Shown here: positions 44,852 to 56,151 of the stretch, in pieces
How positions within the stretch are numbered: the first letter of the stretch is position 1
Layout: each line of letters begins with the position of its first letter
NCBI RefSeq assembly: GCF_029962835.1
Contig: NC_080577.1
Coordinates: 30,114,501-30,178,500, forward strand
DNA: 64,000 nt
Direction of reading: 5' to 3'
DNA from: Magnolia sinica
Lineage: Eukaryota; Streptophyta; Magnoliopsida; Magnoliales; Magnoliaceae
The notes under the pieces: generated by a model
Seen by the model: only the letters and a program-made list of their open reading frames with translations
Database searches by the model: none
What the model was told of the DNA's origin: nothing
Made by a program: the position numbers and the translations under genes

Positions 44852-45202
44852 GGACTCGTTCCAGGCAGGGGCTTTGTGGGGCCCACTGGGATTTATGGTT
44901 TCTATCCACGCTGTTCATCCATATTTCTAGATAATATTAAGGATATGTGCCAAAAAAAAGGCAGACCCAAGGCTCAAGTAATCCACAAAATGAGATTGAA
45001 CAACCACCATTAAAAACTTCTTAAGAGCCGCTGAAAGTTCTGATTAAGCTGATATTTGCCACGGTGGGCTCATAACCTTGAGATTTGGATCTGCCTCAAT
45101 TTTAGGCTCATACCCTAAGATGATCCGCAAAATGGATGGACGGCATGGATAAAACCCATACATACCGGTGGGGCCCACAGAGCCCCTACTCGGACCAAGT
45201 CC
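44852..45202. mobile_element. Foldback element, family B, 351 bp
   Basis: Left end GGACTCGTTCCAGGCAGGGG and right end CCCCTACTCGGACCAAGTCC are inverted complements with few changes. The arms continue through GTGGGGCCCAC and CCATACATAC for about 100 bp. Confidence 0.75.
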
Positions 45203-45660
45203 TGGAATCTGGACCTTCCAAAATGCTGGACCCGTTGTGGATGTATCATAGACCGAAAATCCCCCTGACAATCTTAGCGATCTATTTTTTCCATTGAATT
45301 TGGATTGCAAAACTTTCTATTCTTAACCATCCATTTCATAGACAACGATTGGATGGTTAGAGAAGCTAGAAACTGGGATGTTCTAGACTGATTTGCATGT
45401 ATGCATCATGAACCGTCCACATTCAATGCAGAAGTCAATAAAGAAGATCGTTTAATATTTGTTTAGGTCATTATCGTAATTATTCCGATGGAAAGATATT
45501 GGTTGCTCTTTCAGGGAGATTGTTGGGATTTATTCCATCCACGACAGCATCACGATACCATGTTGCCGACCTAGGAAAAGTGAAAACGTGTATATAGCCG
45601 TTTGATATTACGGCTATTCAAAATTGTCGGACACCACCTGCGGTATCGATCTTGCCCGGG
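45203..45660. other. Spacer
   Basis: No gene or repeat structure recognised. Confidence 0.5.
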
Positions 45661-46211
45661 TAGCTATTCAAAACTACTGACAGGTTGAGTAGCGAGACTG
45701 GCTACTGAAGTGACGTCACCATGTTATGTGGGCCCCACTATAATGTATGTGTTGTATTTACACTGCGCATCCATTTGGATAGGTCATTCCAGGGCATGAG
45801 CCAAAGAATGAGTTAGATCCAAATCTAGAGTAGACCCCACCATAGAAAATAGTGTAGATTAAATGCTTACCATTAAAAATTTCTAAGGGCCACAGGAGTT
45901 TCCGATCAAGATGATATTTGCATTTTCCCTTTGTTCATGTCCGTATTAACTTATGGACAGGTTGGATCTCAAATAAATATCATGGTAGACCCTCGGAAGA
46001 TTTCAAAGGCTGGTATTACTCTCCCTATTGTTTTCTTGTTTTCTGTGGTGGGTCAACTCGAGCTTTGTATCGGCCTCATTCTTTGATAAATTCACTAAAA
46101 TAATCTCTCCAAATAGATGGATGAAATGGATGCAACACATACATCACTATGGCCCCACATAATATGGTGACGTGATTCGATACTCAACCTGTAAGTAGCT
46201 AATCTGCGTCC
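45661..46211. mobile_element. Foldback element, family A, copy 5
   Basis: Left arm CTACTGACAGGTTGAGTAGC; right arm ends GTAGCTAATCTGCGTCC. The interior matches 44208-44772 through much of its length. Confidence 0.75.
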
Positions 46212-46508
46212 AAGACCTTGTCGATGAACTATGCTATATTTGAAATTGGATTCGGTGGAATGGCTTATCGAACATTTATTAGAAAGCGACTGGCATTAGA
46301 AATGCATTTTGTAATCGGACCGATGTAGGTGATCAAGTAAGGCAACAATTCGTTGACAGAGCTTTCTAAAATGGTGAAGGATCTAATAGAACTGATGGAG
46401 GAATTAGCATTAAGGTGGAAAAACAACATTCCAATGGTAATCATTTCAAAAAAATATATGAACAAAGTGTTGTCAAATATCTTCACTATGTACACAAAAC
46501 AATGATTT

Positions 46509-46602
46509 GATTAATTTATCACCCTGATCGATCAATCGAAAGTACTCCAAATTATGATTAATTTATCACCCTGATCGATCAATCGAAAATACTCCAAATT
46601 AT
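46509..46602. repeat. 47-bp tandem duplication
   Basis: The 47 bp starting GATTAATTTATCACCCTG at 46509 repeat at 46556 with one substitution. The copies contain CTGATCGATCAATCGA, a local palindrome. Confidence 0.95.
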
Positions 46603-48337
46603 ACAAATAAGTCTCTGGATAATTTTGGATAGTTTTGATCGATTGAATTGTCGAGTCGATTGATATATTGAATTTAAAAATACTTATAATCTCTTTGGGA
46701 ACTTTTGAGCATGTTTAAGTGATCGAATATGTGGTGGTCCTATATCGATCGAGGACTGCTTGATCTCGATCGATGTTTAGATTAACAACGCACGCAATTT
46801 TGTGTAATTACGTTATTAATTTTCTATCACGTGTGTTATGTTTATATATATATATGAGTGTAATTGTAGGTTTATGATATTCCAATTATTGCTTAAATAT
46901 TTCTATGGTTTAAAGAGGAAAAAATGATGGTTTTCTGATTGTAAGTTCATTAATCTCTTAAACTTTTTGTTTTCATAGTGAACATTGTCACTTTGTGTCA
47001 TAATTTTTTCCCGCGATAGTGTTTCCACATAAAAATTGTGTGTTCTTTATAGTGTTTATTTATGTTTATCTTTATTATTATTATTATTATTTTTTAAATT
47101 TGATTTAAAATAAAGCAAAAGGCTACACATGAAGTGGAGTGTTACGAGGCGAGTTTGTGAAGAAGAAAAACAAATATCATATTGATCCAAAATTTTGGTG
47201 ACCTCAAAAGAGTTTCAATGGTAGGCATTTAATTATTCTTTGCTTTTCACAATGTGGTCCACTTGATTTTTGGATCTATCTCATTTTTCTGTTCAAGCCT
47301 TATGACTAGCTCATCAGGTAGACAAACACTTTGGATATAACATATACCTTACAATATGACCCACGGAACATGGTACACCAGCCAATCTAGTTCCCTTATT
47401 AACCGGCAAGAATTCCTGCCAAAACCATGCATGGGACACATTACCCTGCCCGGACATCTCAGATGTGAAAGTGACCAGTCAAACCTGATTCTATCCTTTT
47501 AATAATATAAGGTCGTCTTGACTTGAGGTGACATTATTAAGTTAAAAGACCAATACGGTGCGAAAGGTATTATATAAGACCCGCTAATTCATGAATTCAC
47601 ACACATGTAGGTGGGTTTTATTAATTCCACGTTTGTTAGAGCCGCACACATCCGCCAGTGGGCATACGTTCAAAATTGCAAATGTGAAAGTTCTTTTACC
47701 AAAAAAGAGAACTCTTGTTTTGATATTCTGTGGCCCACCTGAGCTGGGAAATGACCTGATTTTTATTCAGAAGATCTAAACAGGAGCTAAGATTAAATCT
47801 CAGATATGTGTTACACATGCGGACGTCATGTAAAGCTTCCACGCGTGTGGAATTAGCGAAGTTCATTCTAGTATCTGATTTCTTTCGGGAGATTCAGACC
47901 ATGGCTCATCGGAATCAACATAGTGGTGGGGCTCACCATGGTTTGTGAGAAATTCACTCTGTCCATTCATTTTGCCGTTAACATCTAGCAAAAAATGAGG
48001 CAGATCCCTAACTCAAGTAGGCCACATCACAGGAAAAAGTGAGGAGAGAAATGCCTACTTTGAAACCTCTTCTCGGGTTCATGGTGATGTTTGTATAACA
48101 TCCAAACCATTTATAATGTCATTAGAACTGGTACGAACTGAAAATACAAAGATTAGCCTGATCCAAAACCTTTTTGGCCCTACGAATCTTTTAACAGTGA
48201 TGTCCAATCCGTACTGTTTCCTGATGTGTAGCCCACTTGAGTTTTGGAACTTCCTCGCTCATGTCCTAACAGCGCAGAGGATGGACGGGTGGATTTCTCG
48301 CAAACATTACCGTGGCCTACCGGGCTTCCAACCGGAG

Positions 48338-48346
48338 GAAGTACGG
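48338..48346. repeat. Target-site duplication, left (GAAGTACGG)
   Basis: Perfect 9-bp match with 48891-48899. Nine bases is the Mutator-like duplication length. Confidence 0.9.
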
Positions 48347-48890
48347 GGAAACGGATTGGCTAGTGGCTGCTCCCCTGCCATCAGCCGATGGTTGGTGGTC
48401 GGTGATCTGTGGGACCCACCGTGATGTATGTTTTTCATCCAAGCCGTCCATCTATTTTTCCAGATAATTTTATGGAATGAGACGAAAAATGAGATATATC
48501 CCAATCTCAAGTGGACCACATTACAGTAAACAGTGTTGAATGAGCGTCAACCATTAAAAACCTTTTGGGGGCTATAAAAGTTTTGGATCAAGCTGATCTT
48601 TGTTTTTTCCCTTTACCTGGGCCTTTATGACCTAATCAACATATTTGATGTCATATAAACAGTACTGTGGGCCTTAGGAGGATTTTAATGGTGGATATCC
48701 AATCACTATTTTTTTTCCCATGGTGTAGTCAACTTAGGATTTTTATCCCTCTCATTTTTGGGATCGAGCTTAAAATGATCTTCAAAACTGGATGAACGGA
48801 ATGGATGAAAAAAATACATCATGGTGGGGCCCACAGAGTACCGACCATCAGCCACGGGCTGGTGGCAGGGAGAGTAGCCAATCCATTTCC
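48347..48890. mobile_element. Mutator-like foldback element, 544 bp
   Basis: Ends GGAAACGGATTGGCTAG and CTAGCC-like AGCCAATCCATTTCC are inverted complements. The arms run on through the CCGACCATCAGCC and CCCACCGTGATG segments for about 200 bp. The perfect 9-bp duplication identifies it as MULE-type. It has no coding capacity. It is the best-dated member of this style of repeat in the window. Confidence 0.88.
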
Positions 48891-48958
48891 GAAGTACGGG
48901 GTGCATGGAATCCGCTTCGATACTGGTATCTCAATCTATGGGCGGCCCATGTGGTTTC

Positions 48959-49355
48959 GGACTTTCGCGAGCGTACTACCCCCGCCCGTCCCTAGCTCCG
49001 AACGGGCAGTTCTGAGGGCGTGTCCACCGTGACGTATCTGTAAATCCAAACCGTCTATCCCTTTTATCAGATTATTTTAAGGTTCAAAACGAAAATGAGA
49101 TAGATCCAACGATCACACGGACCACACCAAATAATAAGCTTGGTTGCGTTAAAATGCACAAAGCATTAAATGCAAGAGTCATCTGTGGTGTGGTCCATTT
49201 GATCGTTGTATCTACCTTATTTTTGTTTTTTTGCTTTAAAATAATCTGAAAAAAGGGATAGACGGTTTGGATGTACAGATACATCACGGTGGGCCCGCCC
49301 ACAGAACTGCCCGTTCGGAGCTAGGGACGGGCGGGGGAAGTACGCAATACGCGTC
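48959..49355. mobile_element. Foldback element, family C, near-perfect palindrome
   Basis: Arms of about 165 bp (GTACTACCCCCGCCCGTCCC against GGGACGGGCGGGGGAAGTAC) surround a short loop near 49135-49185. Similarity between arms is the highest of any foldback element here, so it is young or was homogenised. GC-rich ends; no ORF. Confidence 0.85.
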
Positions 49356-49358
49356 CAT

Positions 49359-49873
49359 TAAGTGAGGCCCTGGCCTCACCCAAGACGGTGTGTGACCCTG
49401 ACTGTGGGCCAACCTTGGGCGTATGCCCAAGTATATCCACACTGTCCATTCGTTTTGCCAGATTATTTTAGGGCATGAGCCCAAACATAAACTAGATAAA
49501 ACTTCAGATGGACCAAACTACATAAAAGAGAGTGGTGATTGAACTCCCACCATTAAAAACTTACTAAGGTCCACTGTAATGTTTACTTCCCATCCAAAAT
49601 GTTGATAAGGTCACAAACATCTGGATGATGAGAAAAAACAAATATCAGCTTGATCCAAAAGTTTTGTGGTCCACAAGAAACCTTCCTTTAATGATCATTC
49701 ACCACTGTTTCTTGTAGCATGATTTACCTGAATTTGGATCTGCTTCATATTTCGTTTATTGGCCTAAAATAATCTGAAAAATTGAATGGACGGCATGGAT
49801 ATACTACACATACATCAAAGTGGGCTCCAAGATCAGAGCCGCACCGTGTTCGGTGTGGCCGGGACCTCACTTA
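49359..49873. mobile_element. Foldback element, family D
   Basis: Left end TAAGTGAGGCCCTGGCC; right end GGCCGGGACCTCACTTA. The arms contain CACTGTCCATTCG and CGAATGGACGGCATG-type complements. It lies three bases from family C. Confidence 0.75.
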
Positions 49874-50039
49874 TTCCACTCACAGTCGCTCCACGGCCCG
49901 TTTGGCAACCTGCACTAAGTGGGAGTAGCTGGAATTGTATTCGTCGGCCTGTCCTATCCAACGCCCAGTTCTGTTTGGAGACGATTTTTCAACCACGATA
50001 ATGAGCTTTGAGTACCGTCCGCTCAAAAGGTTGGGTTTG

Positions 50040-50144
50040 TCAATCTCATCTACAGACGGCCGTAACGCGCTTCGACTTCAACACCGGTTAGGGTGGATTT
50101 TTCAATCCCATCTACGGACGGCCGTAACTCGCTTCGACTTCAAC
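50040..50144. repeat. 62-bp spaced duplication
   Basis: TCAATCTCATCTACAGACGG and the following 23 bp at 50040 recur at 50102 with three changes. Both contain GACGGCCGTAAC. Confidence 0.9.
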
Positions 50145-52437
50145 GCCGAGTAAACCGGACGCGGATTTCCTGCGAAAGCCTTTAGCAGGAAGTTCCCGCG
50201 CAAGTGTTTTGGGTGGGCCCACTGCAATGTTCGTGAGAAATCCAACCCGTTCATCCGTTTTGCGAGCTAATTTTAGGAGATGAGAACCAAAATAACTTGA
50301 ATCCAAATACAATTGGCCCACACGAGAGGAAACAGTGGGGATTTAGTAACCACCGTTGAAATATTTAATATGGCCACAAAAGTTTTGTATCGGCCAAAAT
50401 TTTTGGTGTTTTCCCTTTTCCCAGTGAAAATGACCTTATAAACGGTTTGGATGCCATATAAACATTAAGGTGAAGCCTAGGAAGGTGACGTAGATTCAAT
50501 TGGGAAGAAGTCTCCTGCTTAAAGACAACTCACGTACTATCAAAATTATATTTTTCAATGGAAGACTGTAGAACACTTCTGGTTAAAAGACAACTCACCT
50601 ACTATCAAAGCCAATTTTCACCTATTGTGAGAACCCTTTTTCGTGGAAGATTGTAGTACACGGCTTGTAATTCCCTGTGGAAACCACCACTTCTGTATAA
50701 AGATATCTTACGTGTCATCACTAAGGTGGGCCACCCCATATGGTTCACATTTATTTGTCTGGAAGAAAACTTTGGACCTTAGAAATTGCATGCTTATCAT
50801 TCTAAGGCATAACAATTAAAAAATAAGGGTCCACAATAAAAGTAGTCATCATGTATAACCAGTTGGTTTACCATTCAACCTGTCCAACATGCCAATATGT
50901 CATGCATGTGAGACACCATAGCCATGCAAAAGGTAGGCCCCACCAAGAAGATCATGTGGTGCAAAAATCACCCTCGTGAACCACCTCCTAGGCAGGCCAC
51001 ACTGTAAAAAAACAATGGAATTTTTTAGTCAAAGCTGTTGACAGGGTACTTCAACATGCTAGTACTGTCGCTTGTTTAATAATTGACCAGCCTGATTTTT
51101 GCAATCCTATCTTTCCCAAACAGGATTTGGCTCCAATCCAGCTAGATAGAAGTTAGTCCCATATCTTCCAAACATGCCATTAAAAAGCATGAGATACACC
51201 CAATTCGGAGACAATACCTTATGCATGCATTTAATGCTACTTTTTCAATTCCATCCAGCTTAATCCCACCTAATGCAGGTGGCCAAATGGGCCCTCAAGG
51301 AGAACAGGCACCGATTAGGCGAGTCCGGAGTAATAGCTTCATGGGTGAGTCCCTCACCGTGCGGCCCACCTCGATGTATATGGTGCATATCTACGCCGTC
51401 CATCAATTTTGCTAGATATTATTTAGCATGGTTCCAAAATCGAAGCAGATAAAATCTATTACTCCCTTAGATACAGATTTTGGTTTCGTGTAATATTTGT
51501 GGGTGTGCGAAAACAGACTATGCCGCTCGAATATTCCAACCGAACAACTTGCACCGAGATAAGCAGATATGTCAGAATAGATACCAGAAGAGTGATCCCC
51601 TGTTCAACCACTCACAGGGTGTTTAAAATGATTCGGTGTTCACCTTCTAAGAATACATTGCCACCTGTATGAAACGTACTTTTATATACAAAAGCTAAAA
51701 AGTAAATAAAGGCCGCAAGTGGTAACTCAAAGCACCTTTATAATGTAGAATAAGTTACTGTTTAGGCTAAGTAACGTGAAGGACTAAGTATCTTCAGTAG
51801 GCTAGAAAGATAGTTTTAATTTTTTTTTATTGGGTTGGTACGAAATATTTGGCTATTTATAGATCTTCGGAGTTATCCAGTGCTTCTTCTCCACGATTAA
51901 TTGATGATGGCAATCGCTTCGTCACCGCTCTGACCTTCCAGACTCTCCCTGGATACCTGTCACGGTAATTATCTCAGCACCACTTTTCTCTCAACCATGT
52001 CTTGTATTTGGCCTTATATGCCATACTTAGTCTATTGATAACTTGTGGTACTTTGATCGGCGCCAGCTATAATTCCACGACACATGCTCAAAATAACCTC
52101 AAAGTTCTTAGACGTGTTTTATACTTATCGTACAATAACACATGTCATTTCCTAATTGGTTATTCCATGAATGATAAAAAAATAGGGTATAATATTACCC
52201 CCATGTTGCTTTGCCTTTGAAAAAAAGGTGAAAGTGATGGTGGTCTGTTGTTCAATATAATAATTGCGATTCGTCTCTTTTCCATGTGTCAATTCCCTAT
52301 TAAATATAGTCGGCCGAGACAAAAACCGAATGATGGTTTTGCTTATTTTCCACAATCGTCATTGTGACACATTGCACACCATCGAATTGTATGAGGAGTC
52401 ATAGTTATCCTTTTAATAATGTGCATGTTTCTACCGA

Positions 52438-52443
52438 TATATA
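52438..52443 (+). promoter_or_regulatory. Weak TATA-like site upstream of PMD pseudogene
   Basis: TATATA about 105 bp before the likely start codon at 52548. The only nearby candidate. Confidence 0.3.
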
Positions 52444-52668
52444 CGCGATTTCAAATTAATTTTGAATTTTTTTCCTTTTATTCAACTCTTGCTCTTTATG
52501 TCTCCTCTTCTTATTCTCAAATTCTCCATTTTGCTTTCGTTACTCCCATGGCTGCTTCTTCGTCTTCCAGTTCTGCAACCTTCCATCAAGAAGACTTCAT
52601 AAGAGAGCTATATGCTCCTTTTCCCGGGGTCGTTAATGACATCATCTTCATACCTCCGTCAACACATA

Positions 52669-53335
52669 TGTTATAGGTAAAATTGGACTGACCAAACACC
52701 TGTAATAAAATGAGGAGATCAGGGGAAACACCCTAATGTGAAGGGTCGAATATCAACTCGGCCTCGACTTCCGCAACCAGCCCAAGTAGCAGCCATGAAT
52801 AACAACCTCAGCCATCGAACTAAGACTTCATAGTCTCGACCAACGACCTTGGAGGTCGGCTTCGAATGCCAACCCTAAGGGACGACCTCGACCGTCAACC
52901 TTGAGAACTAGCTTTTATAAGGACCCCGACCTTAGAGGTCGGCCTCGACCATCGACCTCGACCTCAGGTACTGACCACTATCTCGGAATAGAAGGGAGGA
53001 TCCTCTCTGTATACAGGTGGGATTACCTTCCGAGATCTTAGCTGATGATCACGCCAAGAGGGGCGTGATATATATCCGAGAACATATTCAATCTATGATA
53101 CACATATATCTAACAGATTCATTGCTATATATGTAAGTGGTCTTAAGGGGTTATAAATAGAGACCCCTGTTAAAGAGAAAGGCACACACAACTACCCTAA
53201 CTCATCTACGCCCGTTGTGTGCGTACCTGGGCTTAGGCATCGGAGGACCCCCGATTACAACTGACGCCCCAAGTGTCTTTATGTTTTGCAGGTACGTGAT
53301 GGGCTAATAGGGACAACTAGATTGCAGCATCAACA
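52669..53335 (+). repeat. Left LTR of gag-only element
   Basis: Starts TGTTATAGGTAAAAT and ends GCAGCATCAACA. TATAAATA at 53152-53159. Contains GACCTTGGAGGTCGGC-type repeats of GACC/GGTC. Confidence 0.9.
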
Positions 53336-53338
53336 GTT

Positions 53339-53354
53339 TGACGCCATCTGTGGG
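53339..53354 (+). other. Primer-binding site of gag-only element
   Basis: TGACGCCATCTGTGGG, three bases after the LTR, close to the site at 4890-4905, with TGA in place of TGG at the start. Confidence 0.65.
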
Positions 53355-53407
53355 AATTAACAGTAAAACCATGAAAGATCACCTATTATGCCCCCACTTA
53401 CCCTACA

Positions 53408-54970
53408 ATGGCTAGGGGGAAAAAGAGATATCATACTGACCCTCCTCCTGCGATGGCCGCACAAAGGTCTTGCAACAAGGGAGGTCGGGTCATCTCTTTG
53501 GAAAACCAGGTCGAAGCCCTAGCTGGCAGCATCGATCGAATAATGCAGATACTGGAGAGACAACAACCATCCCCTAATCGTGGTGCGGAAACAGGTGCAT
53601 CGATCGAATTGTCCAGGCCTCCCCAGGTACCTCACGACTCGTACATAGTAAAGCAACGACCATGACAACATGGTCAAGCTCCAACACATACCGCGGGAAC
53701 AACCATACTCGTAGACTCCGACATACGCCACACTGTAGAGAAAAGAAGGTGTGGGAAGGCACTCAAAGTTGTCGCAGAAAGTGAGGTCCCGTGGGAAGCC
53801 GAGCTTAAAGAGGACAACTCAGTGACATCTAACAGGCCTATCGCGCTCGGGCCCCGACTTCTGTGAAAGCCATGTTGGAGGAGACAGAACCTCTGTTCAC
53901 TAATGACGTCATGAAGTCTCAACTTCCGTTAATGTTCTGGATGCCCCAGATCACCACTTAGTTGAGATCCGGAGACCCGACCGAGTATCTTGAGTCTTTC
54001 AGAGCCTGGATGGAGTTTCATGGTGCTTTAACCTAAGTGATGTATTGAGCATTCTCCCCAACTTTGTCAAGAGTGGCGCGAACATGGTACAAATAGTTGA
54101 AGCTGAAGTCATTAGTTCCTTCGCCCAGCTCAACAAGACCTTTATCACATAGTTTATCGATGGGAAGGACAGAAGGAAACCCGTAATGCACCTCCTCACT
54201 ATCACCCAAAGGGAAGATGTGCTGCTAAAAGATTACATCATCTGCTTTAACGAGTAGGGGGTGCAAGTGGACGACTACTCCGACCAGATAGCTCTATCTG
54301 CCATGAATTCGGTGTAAGGGAAGGGAAATTCCTCTTCTTGATTGGAAAGAACCCCTCGACTCCTTGGCAAATCTCTTTAACCAAGGCTAATCTCTTTAAC
54401 CAAGGCTAATCTCTTTAACCAAGCCCATAAGTACTCGAACGCGAAGGAGCTTTTCAGCTCATGAAAAGCTACTTAGAGCGTAGGTAGCTCGGCTAAGGAG
54501 AGATAGCTCAAGGAGGAAAGGGAGACGCCCACTGTCAACCTCAAAAAGGGAAAGGAGGACGATCTGAGCAGAGGTTAGCGCCCAAATCGACGAACGGAGA
54601 GCTGATTCCACTCATACACCCCATTGAACGTGACTCTTAAGCAAATTCTCATGGAGATACATGACAAAAGGATCCTAAAATGGCCGAGCAAAATGAAGGC
54701 TGACACTGACAAGAGAGACAAGTAGAAGTACTGTCACTTCCACCACGACCATGGCCACACCATTGCCGAATGTTTCGATCTCAAAGAGGAGATCAAGTCC
54801 CTTATCCAAAGGCAGGCACCTACGGGAGTACGTCAATAGAAGGAGGTATGACCAACCAGAAAAATGGGATAAGCAACAAGGTGACAGAAATACAATGAAG
54901 CAAATGATGAGATACATACTATATTCAAAGGAACAAAGAAGGCTAGAGAAGAAGAAAGCGCGACTGATGT
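53408..54970 (+). pseudogene. gag: Gag-like gene of gag-only element, broken
   Basis: ATG at 53408 opens MARGKKRYHTDPPP, a basic start like MVRGKKK of the larger element. An 85-codon frame with a heptad-like stretch (ISLENQVEALAGSIDRIMQI) ends at TGA 53663. The remaining gag is legible across frames: SEVPWEAELKED, EGKFLFLIGKNPST, and the zinc motif [20 protein letters not shown] near 54731-54790. The order is the same as in the element at 4945. Frameshifts and stops, plus a 19-bp triplication at 54370-54426, make it non-functional. Confidence 0.82.
54370..54426 (+). repeat. 19-bp triplication in gag
   Basis: AATCTCTTTAACCAAGG recurs three times at 19-bp spacing, replacing a conserved stretch of the gag gene. 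It shifts the reading frame. Confidence 0.95.
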
Positions 54971-55499
54971 AAAAATACAAAAAATCAATTCATCAAAAAT
55001 CTCCCACTGGACGGACCTGGCTAGGTGAGACAGAAGGAGGGAGAAGAAGGCATAACACTAGGGCAGCATGTGAGGGAAGTGAGGGCACTCCCCTATATTT
55101 ATAAATTCTTCGACTAGAGGCATTAAATTGGCGCATTCACTGCCAAAACCTGAAAAGGTACCTCGGCGAACACCTCTATCTCTGTGGCAGCCCATGGTTC
55201 GCGGATAGGCCCCACTACCAAGGCAGAGATAGGTGTCCGATCTGAAGATGAATTGGCGCTGCTCTACGCATGCCTCCTCGTACGAATCATCACTATCATC
55301 ATAATATCCTCCTCGATCCCAATGCACGCAGCCTTGCCCTCTCCCACATTAATGTCAGGTGGCAACACAATATAAAGAGATGTGCACAGATTGAAACGAC
55401 TTCTCGACCTCTTACTCACGAGATCTCATGCTCAAACGTCAGTCGAAGTCCACTTAGTTCTCGAGCTCTTAGAGATAACTCTCGAAAGTAGTGGGCAAC
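54971..55499. other. 3' interior of gag-only element
   Basis: Non-coding. Contains TATATTTATAAATTC near 55094 and ends AGTAGTGGGCAAC, a weak polypurine tract just before the right LTR. Confidence 0.55.
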
Positions 55500-56151
55500 T
55501 GTTATAGGTAAAATCGGACTAACCAAATACCTGGGATAAAATGGGGAGATTAGGGGAAACACTCCAACGCGAAGGGTCGGATATCAGCTCGGCCTCAGGT
55601 GTCGACCACGACTTCCGCGACTAGACCAAGTAATGGCCATGAATACTGACCTCCGCTATTAAACTAAGACTTCACATTCTTGACCAACGACCTTGGAGTT
55701 TGGCTTTGAATGCTGACCCCGAGGGATGACCTTAACTGTCAACCTCGAGGACTAGCTTCTAAAAGGACCCCAACCTCAGAGGTCGGCCTCGACCATTATC
55801 TCAAAATAGAAGGGAGGATCCTCTCCGTATATATGTGGGATTACCTTCCGAGATCTTAGCCGAGGATTACGTCGAGAAGGACATGATATATCCAGGAATA
55901 GATTCATTCTATGATATGTATGTATCTAACAGATTCATTGCCACATATGTAAGTGGTCTCAAGGGGTTATAAATAGAGACCCCTGTTAAAGAGAAAGGCA
56001 TGTGCAACTACCCTAACTCATCTACACCCATTATGTGCTTACCCTGACTTAGGCATCGGAGGGCCCTCGGCTATAATCAGTGCCCCTAGTGTCTCTATAT
56101 TTTATAGGTATGTGACAGGCTAGCAAGGACAATCAGATTGCAACATCAACA
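55500..56151 (+). repeat. Right LTR of gag-only element
   Basis: Starts TGTTATAGGTAAAAT, ends CAACATCAACA; TATAAATA at 55969-55976. It differs from the left LTR at many scattered sites and lacks a short segment present near 52950-52980. Confidence 0.9.

Larger units (their letters stand above)
46212..48346. other. Spacer, AT-rich, no recognised gene
   Basis: An 80-bp ORF-rich patch at 46265-46495 has no domain. Pieces of the dispersed repeat occur near 47200-47370 and 47920-48330 (GGTGGGGCTCACCATGG). A (TTA)n run lies at 47072-47093. Confidence 0.5.
49874..52547. other. Spacer with repeats, no recognised gene
   Basis: Holds the 62-bp duplication at 50040-50144 and one more dispersed repeat copy near 50213-50470 (GTGGGCCCACTGCAATG). 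The rest, including 51500-52400, shows no ORF with a domain. Confidence 0.5.
52669..56151 (+). mobile_element. Gag-only LTR element (Tat-like), 3.5 kb
   Basis: Two LTRs of 667 and 652 bp surround a 2.16-kb interior with a primer site, one gag-like gene and a polypurine-like tract, but no pol. Flanks ACATA (left) and ACAAA (right) are a likely 5-bp duplication with one change. Its structure is that of terminal-repeat gag elements, which would rely on enzymes of a full relative. It is not the same family as 4000-14983: the LTRs share only TGTTAT and the TATAAATA region. Confidence 0.85.

Noticed and set aside
46265..46495. 76-codon minus-strand frame as a transposase fragment
   Set aside because: No recognisable motif of any transposase family, and it covers AT-rich unstructured DNA.
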